From JBGZFC01 sp964631255 (GTDB lineage Bacteria; Bacteroidota; Bacteroidia; Bacteroidales; Dysgonomonadaceae): a stretch of 19,470 nucleotides of DNA. How positions within the stretch are numbered: the stretch's first letter is position 1; the number at the start of each line of letters is the position of its first letter. Location: contig CAZVWS010000039.1 of assembly GCA_964631255.1 (NCBI GenBank), positions 1 through 19,470 of the forward strand. Direction: 5' to 3'. The position numbers were made by a program, and so were the translations under genes. Shown piece by piece: positions 15,251-19,470 of this stretch. The notes under the pieces were generated by a model. The model was not told the DNA's origin. It saw only the letters and a program-made list of their open reading frames with translations, and searched no databases.

Positions 15251-16428
15251 CCGATGGGGTATTTTTTAATTATGTCGAACAACACCGCTTCCAACCGCTC
15301 CACATCGGAAAAATCCATGTTTGCCGTCAGCGAAAAACGAATACGTGCCGAGCCTTCGGGAACCGTTGGCGGTCGCACGGCAAGTGCATAAAAACCGTGC
15401 TGCTGTAGCTCTTCGGCTATCTCAACCGCTTTTTTGCTACAACCCACTACGAACGGCACAATATTGCTTTGCGAAGGGCAAGCGATGCCTGTTTTTTCTA
15501 CAATTTCTTTCATTCGAGCAGAGATCATCTGCAAATGTTGTCGCTTGGCGTTTTGTGCGGGCAGGTTTTTCAGTACAAATGTAGTCCAGTCGCACAAGAA
15601 GGGTGGGAGCGCCGTGCTGAAAATAAAGGAACGCATCGTGTTGATGAGATAATCGCGAATTTCGTTTTTGCAAATCACGTACGCACCCATCGACGCCACG
15701 GCTTTGCCAAACGTGCCCACCAAAAAATCAATCTCGCCCAAGGTATTGGTCTCTTCGGCAACACCCAGCCCGTTTTCACCCCTAACGCCCACAGCGTGCG
15801 CCTCATCTACGTACAGCAAGACGTTTGGATAGCGGTGTTTGAGGGCTGCCAATAGGGGCAAATCTGCCAAATCGCCGTCCATGCTGAAAACGCTTTCCGT
15901 TACCACGACGATGCGTTGGCATTGTTCCGCGTATTTTTTTATCAGATTTTCCAGATGCTCGTAGTCGTTGTGCCGAAATCGGACGGAGGTAGCGTTTGAA
16001 AGACGAATGCCGTCAATGATGCTGGCATGCACGAGTTTATCGGCAAGGATAATCGTTTGCTTATCGCAAATGGCGGGTAAAATACCAATATTGGCGTGGT
16101 AGCCACTGTTGAAGAGCAGCGCGCTTTCTGCTCCGAAAAGTGTCGCCAATTGTTGTTCCAACTTTTCGTGCGAGGAGAAGTTCCCACATAGCAGTCGGGA
16201 CGATGAAGCCGACAGACGTGCCGTTTCCAAATCCGTGGAGCGGAAGAAAGCCGCTTGCAGCTCCGAGTCGGAAGCAAGACCCAGGTAGTCGTTGGACGAC
16301 AAGTTGAGCATTCGGACATCCTCTTGCCAAACCCATTTACCTTGCTGACGCACGTTTTTTAGCGTGCGATAGTTGCCCGTGCCCTTTTGGTGCTGCAGGT
16401 GTTGAGATATGTATTGAAGGGATGACAT
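15247..16428 (-). CDS. bioF: 8-amino-7-oxononanoate synthase BioF
   Basis: BioF is a PLP enzyme that condenses pimeloyl-ACP with L-alanine to KAPA. I choose ATG 16428, one nucleotide after the bioBA stop, giving MSSLQYISQHL and 393 aa. An upstream TTG and an ATG at 16440 would overlap bioBA and add no conserved residues. Numbered from this start, the PLP residues are His134 (KLVHAS), Asp208 and His211 (VDEAHAVG) and the Schiff-base Lys242 (GTFGKAVAS). The C-terminal RPPTVPEGSARIRFSL motif is family-typical. Confidence 0.95.
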   Translation of the reverse strand: MSSLQYISQHLQHQKGTGNYRTLKNVRQQGKWVWQEDVRMLNLSSNDYLGLASDSELQAAFFRSTDLETARLSASSSRLLCGNFSSHEKLEQQLATLFGAESALLFNSGYHANIGILPAICDKQTIILADKLVHASIIDGIRLSNATSVRFRHNDYEHLENLIKKYAEQCQRIVVVTESVFSMDGDLADLPLLAALKHRYPNVLLYVDEAHAVGVRGENGLGVAEETNTLGEIDFLVGTFGKAVASMGAYVICKNEIRDYLINTMRSFIFSTALPPFLCDWTTFVLKNLPAQNAKRQHLQMISARMKEIVEKTGIACPSQSNIVPFVVGCSKKAVEIAEELQQHGFYALAVRPPTVPEGSARIRFSLTANMDFSDVERLEAVLFDIIKKYPIG

Positions 16429-16429
16429 A

Positions 16430-18655
16430 TTATAATTCATGAACAATTTTTAGAATGGCTCGCGTGAGCTTGCTTAGCTCTTGCGGCGAAATAATATAAG
16501 GTGGCATTACGTAAACCAACTTACCAAACGGACGCACCCAAACGCCCTCTTCCACAAAACGGCGTTGAATATAGCGCATATCCACCGGTTGTCGGGTTTC
16601 TACCACGCCAATTGCACCCAATACGCGCACATCGGCAACTTGCTCCAACTCTCGGGCGGGAGCCAATTCTCTTTTTAATTGCGACTCAATCTGCTGTACG
16701 CGCTGTTGCCAAGGCGACGACAGCAGCATTTCGGTCGATTTTGTGGCGACGGCACAAGCCAACGGGTTTGCCATGAACGTTGGTCCGTGCATAAACGCGC
16801 CGGGCGAATGCTCCGAGATGGTTTGCGATACCTGTTGGGTGGTCATCACCGCCGAAAGCGTCATATAACCGCCCGTGAGCGATTTACCCACACACATAAT
16901 ATCGGGTAGCACGTCGGCGTGTTCGTAGGCAAACAATTTCCCGGTTCGCCCAAATCCGGTAGCTATTTCATCAAAAATGAGCAGCACATCGTACTGTCTG
17001 CACAGAGCGGAGGCTTCTTGCAGATAGCGCGGATGATAAAAACGCATGCCGCCGGCTCCTTGCACAATGGGTTCGAGGATAAAGGCTGCTATCTCGTCGG
17101 CATGATTTTCCAACGCCTCTTTCAGCGGCTTTATATCGTCGGGATTCCATTCTCCTCCGAACTTCGACTGCGGCGCATCTATAAAACGGCGTGTGGGCAA
17201 TGCCGTGCCAAAGAGATGGTGCATTCCGGTTTCCGGGTCGCAAACCGACATGGCGTTCCACGTATCGCCATGGTAGCCCGAGCGAATGGTTACGAAGTTG
17301 TTTTTGTTCGGTTTCCCCAGTGCGTAATAATATTGAACCGCCATTTTCAGCGCAACCTCTACAGCCACCGAACCCGAATCGGCAAAAAATACATTCTGCA
17401 TATTGTGTGGCGCATTTTGAAGTAAAATACGTCCCAACGCAATTGCCGGGTCGTGCGTGAGCCCCCCGAACATAACGTGCGACATTTTTTCTGCCTGCTC
17501 GCGAAGCGCAGCATTCAACACAGGGTGGTTGTATCCGTGGATGGCGCACCACCACGATGCCATACCATCGACCAGTTCACGTCCGTCCGCAAGCCGTAGC
17601 GTGCAGCCTTTGGCACTCTTCACGTGATAGGTTTCGATGGGGTTTTGCATCGACGAGTACGGATGCCAGAGATGTTCGCGGTCAAATTTCTGGGAGTCTA
17701 TCTCGTATCCCGATTGGCTGATTAGCTCCTTGTCTTCCGACACTTTGGAGCCGATGGTGGTGAGCAAATCGCCCACGATTGCCGAATTGATACCGACGTA
17801 CAACGATTTCTGCACCGCCTCTTTGCTCAATTGCGAACGTCCGCCCGCGAAGCGAAGATATGCCGTGGGGTTGATGAAACGAAAGAGGGCAATGGTGGTG
17901 AGAACCTCCTCTTCGGTGAGTGGCTTTGTTCCCTCCAACGGTGTGCCGGGGATGGGTTGTAGCAGATTGATGGGAATGGATTCAACCCCCAACTCCCGCA
18001 GCGTAAAGGCAAATTCTATTCGTTGCGCCATCGTTTCGCCCATGCCGATAATGCCACCCGAACAAATATCCATACCCACTTCCCGTGCTGCTTGCAGCGT
18101 CTCGATTTTTTGCTCCTGCGTGTGCGTGGTGCAGAGTTCGGGAAAATAGGAGGGCGCCGTTTCGAGGTTGCAATGGTAGCGCGTGATGCCCGCGTCGTAC
18201 AACTCCTTCAGCTGCTTCCTATTCACCAGTCCCAACGAGGCACAAAGGTCTATGCGGCTGTGGTCTCGGATATACTCTATGTTGGTTACCAACTGCGATA
18301 GCTGCTCCGCGTTCAATTTTTTGCCACTCGTAACCAGCGAATAGCGTTCGATGTCGTTCAGTTCGTTGTGGCGAGCTTGCCGCAAACACTCCTCTTTGGG
18401 GAGAAGCGGATATACGTCCGATTGTGTTTTGTAATGAGCCGACTGCGAGCACCATTTGCAGTTTTCGGAGCATCGACCCGATTTGGCGTTGATGATAGAG
18501 CAGGTGTGAAATTTTTTGGAGGCGCACGCTTCGGTTATTTCGTGTGCCGCGGCGTATAGCTCCTCTTTGTTGGGTTGTGTAGCCAGCCAAATAGCCTCTT
18601 CGTTGGTGAGATGCTGTCGTTGGATAGCTTTCTGTTTTAGTTCGTTAATAGTCAT
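16430..18655 (-). CDS. bioBA: Biotin synthase - DAPA aminotransferase fusion (BioB-BioA)
   Basis: One 741-aa frame joins two enzymes that are normally separate. Residues 1-~322 are BioB, a radical-SAM enzyme that inserts sulfur into dethiobiotin. Its [4Fe-4S] cysteines are in CSENCKWC (62, 66, 69), with CSGGIIGMGE (198 on) and FAGGR (Arg273). Residues ~324-741 are BioA, which transaminates KAPA to DAPA using SAM. It starts at FDREHLWHPYSSM and contains ASWWCAIHGYNHP, FADSGSVAVEVALKMA, FDEIATGFGRTG (Asp562), the PLP Lys591 in VGKSLTGG and GPTFMANP. The linker is only a few residues and both halves look intact. In the BioB half the E. coli auxiliary-cluster ligand Cys97 is replaced by Ser106. 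ATG 18655 lies 2 nt after the stop of the upstream leader ORF. Confidence 0.95.
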   Translation of the reverse strand: MTINELKQKAIQRQHLTNEEAIWLATQPNKEELYAAAHEITEACASKKFHTCSIINAKSGRCSENCKWCSQSAHYKTQSDVYPLLPKEECLRQARHNELNDIERYSLVTSGKKLNAEQLSQLVTNIEYIRDHSRIDLCASLGLVNRKQLKELYDAGITRYHCNLETAPSYFPELCTTHTQEQKIETLQAAREVGMDICSGGIIGMGETMAQRIEFAFTLRELGVESIPINLLQPIPGTPLEGTKPLTEEEVLTTIALFRFINPTAYLRFAGGRSQLSKEAVQKSLYVGINSAIVGDLLTTIGSKVSEDKELISQSGYEIDSQKFDREHLWHPYSSMQNPIETYHVKSAKGCTLRLADGRELVDGMASWWCAIHGYNHPVLNAALREQAEKMSHVMFGGLTHDPAIALGRILLQNAPHNMQNVFFADSGSVAVEVALKMAVQYYYALGKPNKNNFVTIRSGYHGDTWNAMSVCDPETGMHHLFGTALPTRRFIDAPQSKFGGEWNPDDIKPLKEALENHADEIAAFILEPIVQGAGGMRFYHPRYLQEASALCRQYDVLLIFDEIATGFGRTGKLFAYEHADVLPDIMCVGKSLTGGYMTLSAVMTTQQVSQTISEHSPGAFMHGPTFMANPLACAVATKSTEMLLSSPWQQRVQQIESQLKRELAPARELEQVADVRVLGAIGVVETRQPVDMRYIQRRFVEEGVWVRPFGKLVYVMPPYIISPQELSKLTRAILKIVHEL

Positions 18656-18657
18656 TT

Positions 18658-19068
18658 TTATACATAAAAAACAGAGAAGAAAACCTCGCTTGTAGCCGGA
18701 GATTCTCTTCTCTGTTCGATTAATAATTTATTGTGTGAAACTGCAAAAGCCGCGTCTTCTGCTACAACTTTTGCCCATAAATGGGTCAGTATTCCTGTTT
18801 GAAGGAGGGTGAAATTGGGGCATAACTCCACCGCGAGTAACCCCTCGGTTTCGGACGATTGGGTGATGTTTTGACCGATAGAATCGCTCTCTGTCCTACA
18901 GTTGGAGCTGCTTGCCTCCTGTTTCTTCAACGAAGAATCAATCAATCCTTTTCGCAAACAACCGATGCTTATTTGCTTGCCCAACCCTGCGAAAACGGCG
19001 TAGCTTTTCCGTGTCCATCTTCTGAAACGGATGCTAAATTCGGATGTAGGTGTTATTCTTTTTCGCAT
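18658..19068 (-). CDS. Possible leader ORF of the biotin operon (136 codons)
   Basis: An ORF of 136 codons fills the space between the operon promoter and bioBA, stopping (TAA) 2 nt before the bioBA ATG. The N-terminus is basic and aromatic (RITPTSEFSIRFRRWTRKSY, then AVFAGLGKQISIG) and looks protein-like; the second half is less conserved in character. The last ~16 codons are the same nucleotides that form the terminator hairpin before bioBA. I have the impression that short ORFs with an RFRRW...YAVF start recur in Bacteroidales, but could not verify it. It may be a leader whose translation controls readthrough, or a small protein with its own role. Confidence 0.5.
   Translation of the reverse strand: MRKRITPTSEFSIRFRRWTRKSYAVFAGLGKQISIGCLRKGLIDSSLKKQEASSSNCRTESDSIGQNITQSSETEGLLAVELCPNFTLLQTGILTHLWAKVVAEDAAFAVSHNKLLIEQRRESPATSEVFFSVFYV
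18666..18716 (-). terminator. Intrinsic terminator (candidate attenuator) just upstream of bioBA
   Basis: On the - strand an 11-bp outer stem (AACAGAGAAGA against TCTTCTCTGTT, arms 18706-18716 and 18670-18680) encloses a second GC-rich stem around CGGCT/AGCG. A run of six T residues follows at 18671-18666. It ends about 10 nt before the bioBA ATG. The orientation of the T run shows it acts on leftward transcription, so unless it is bypassed it would stop the bio transcript. See findings for the attenuation idea. Confidence 0.75.
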
Positions 19069-19088
19069 GGTTATCCTATTTTCGGCTA

Positions 19089-19096
19089 CAAAATTA
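19089..19096 (-). promoter_or_regulatory. -7 promoter element of the leader ORF / bio operon
   Basis: On the - strand this reads TAATTTTG, matching TAnnTTTG, 20 nt before ATG 19068. I see no good -33 TTTG at 19-21 nt, so the promoter may be weak or activator-dependent. No obvious BirA-type palindrome is present. Confidence 0.45.
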
Positions 19097-19185
19097 CAAC
19101 AAATTTTCCATGAATCGTTGTTTTGTTGCTTTCAAATCCCTTTTTTAAGTTGAGTTTGTTCTTTTGCTATTTAGAAGAAAGAGAT

Positions 19186-19314
19186 GTAACGGATAGCGGT
19201 ATGTTTTTGTTGCCGATTTCGGAGCACGTCACTTTCAAGCCACAATGAAGTTTGAAGCGAGCCACAGCCGTTGATTTCTGCAGTAACTCGGCAATAAAAT
19301 ATACCGCATGTTAC
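19186..19314. repeat. Long imperfect inverted repeat, MITE-like or structured RNA
   Basis: The arms GCGGTATGTTTTTGTTGCCGA (19196-19216; the last base may be omitted) and TCGGCAATAAAATATACCGC (19288-19307) pair with 18 matches and one gap, and are flanked by GTAAC (19186) and GTTAC (19310), extending the symmetry. The 71-nt interior has direct copies of AGCCACA. No ORF is supported. It lies upstream of the bio promoter. Confidence 0.5.
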
Positions 19315-19399
19315 CGTTTCGTTGTTCATTTTCTCGTTAAATTTCTTTCATTTTTGCTGCATCTTTTCTGTCTGCCGTGCGTTAGGGTAGGCAAGCTCT

Positions 19400-19442
19400 T
19401 TTGCAGGTTTTGGTTTTAGCGTTGGCTGGTGCGACCTGCAAA
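19400..19442. repeat. 9-bp inverted repeat at the right edge
   Basis: TTTGCAGGT (19400-19408) and ACCTGCAAA (19434-19442) are a perfect inverted repeat around a 25-nt loop. Together with the larger structure it occupies the gene-free stretch 19097-19470, in which I see no coding region, tRNA or rRNA. Confidence 0.4.
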
Positions 19443-19470
19443 TGTGCTTGACTACGAAGCGTGGGCTATT

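Noticed and set aside
16429..16446. Upstream TTG/ATG starts for bioF
   Set aside because: They would overlap the end of bioBA and add only MFMNYN, whereas ATG 16428 follows the bioBA stop by one base and gives the normal BioF N-terminus.
16971..17555. A 194-codon open frame on the - strand, in another frame within bioBA
   Set aside because: It overlaps the conserved BioA coding frame, and its Cys/Arg-rich product has no recognisable feature.
17637..18149. A 170-codon open frame on the + strand
   Set aside because: It is antisense to the BioB half of bioBA, whose motifs are unambiguous. Its Ser/Pro-rich translation reflects codon shadowing.
18338..18340. Loss of BioB activity because the Cys97 equivalent is Ser106
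   Set aside because: All other catalytic residues are kept, extra cysteines appear nearby and the operon is complete, so a variant cluster is more likely than decay.
18666..18720. tRNA-like T-arm sequence (GTTCGATT) next to a stem
   Set aside because: No acceptor, D or anticodon arm can be formed. The stem is an intrinsic terminator with a T run on the - strand.
1..19470. CRISPR arrays, rRNA or tRNA genes, prophage genes
   Set aside because: No regularly spaced repeats of the needed size, no cloverleaf folds and no phage-like products were seen on either strand.

Overview
The window is chromosomal DNA from a member of the Bacteroidota, most likely Bacteroidales. Three things point there: repeated promoter motifs of the TAnnTTTG (-7) type peculiar to that phylum, AT-rich leaders without Shine-Dalgarno sequences, and the gene content (glycoside-hydrolase tail with an F5/8C domain, membrane-anchored AraC regulator, BioG-type biotin pathway, fused BioB-BioA, FloA/NfeD pair). 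No species is claimed. Positions 1-3256 are read on the + strand and everything from 3593 to 19068 on the - strand. The two halves converge on a short non-coding gap with back-to-back terminators.

Region 1 (1-3350, +): the 3' end of an exported enzyme with a carbohydrate-binding-like C-terminal domain (possibly an alpha-L-fucosidase), then a polytopic membrane AraC-family regulator, then two exported or lipid-anchored proteins of unknown function. Two 17-bp direct repeats at an exact 20-bp period sit directly against the -33 element of the promoter of the two secreted proteins, which makes them a likely operator for the adjacent regulator.

Region 2 (3257-3592): two terminators and a 129-bp element bounded by 12-bp inverted repeats (MITE or internally deleted IS).

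Region 3 (3593-10292, -): a probable co-directional unit with a promoter at about 10290: TPR/PD40 exported protein, NfeD, FloA (flotillin-like), a uridine-phosphorylase-like enzyme and an exported M16 metallopeptidase, ending at the terminator near 3506-3544.

Region 4 (10341-12925, -): a compact membrane module: DUF2975 membrane protein, 68-aa membrane protein, YozG-like HTH regulator, 90-aa two-helix membrane protein, CPBP intramembrane protease. A perfect palindrome lies just upstream of its promoter.

Region 5 (12984-19096, -): a complete late biotin pathway, bioBA (fusion), bioF, bioG, bioC, bioD. BioC and BioG make pimeloyl-ACP by methyl-ester disguise, and BioF, BioA, BioD and BioB build the rings. 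The operon is preceded by a 136-codon ORF whose last codons form a strong intrinsic terminator 10 nt before the bioBA start. This is a plausible leader-ORF attenuation device and the most interesting regulatory feature here. The BioB half has a non-classical cysteine pattern.

Region 6 (19097-19470): no gene; two inverted-repeat structures, the larger about 129 nt, that look like a mobile or structured-RNA element.
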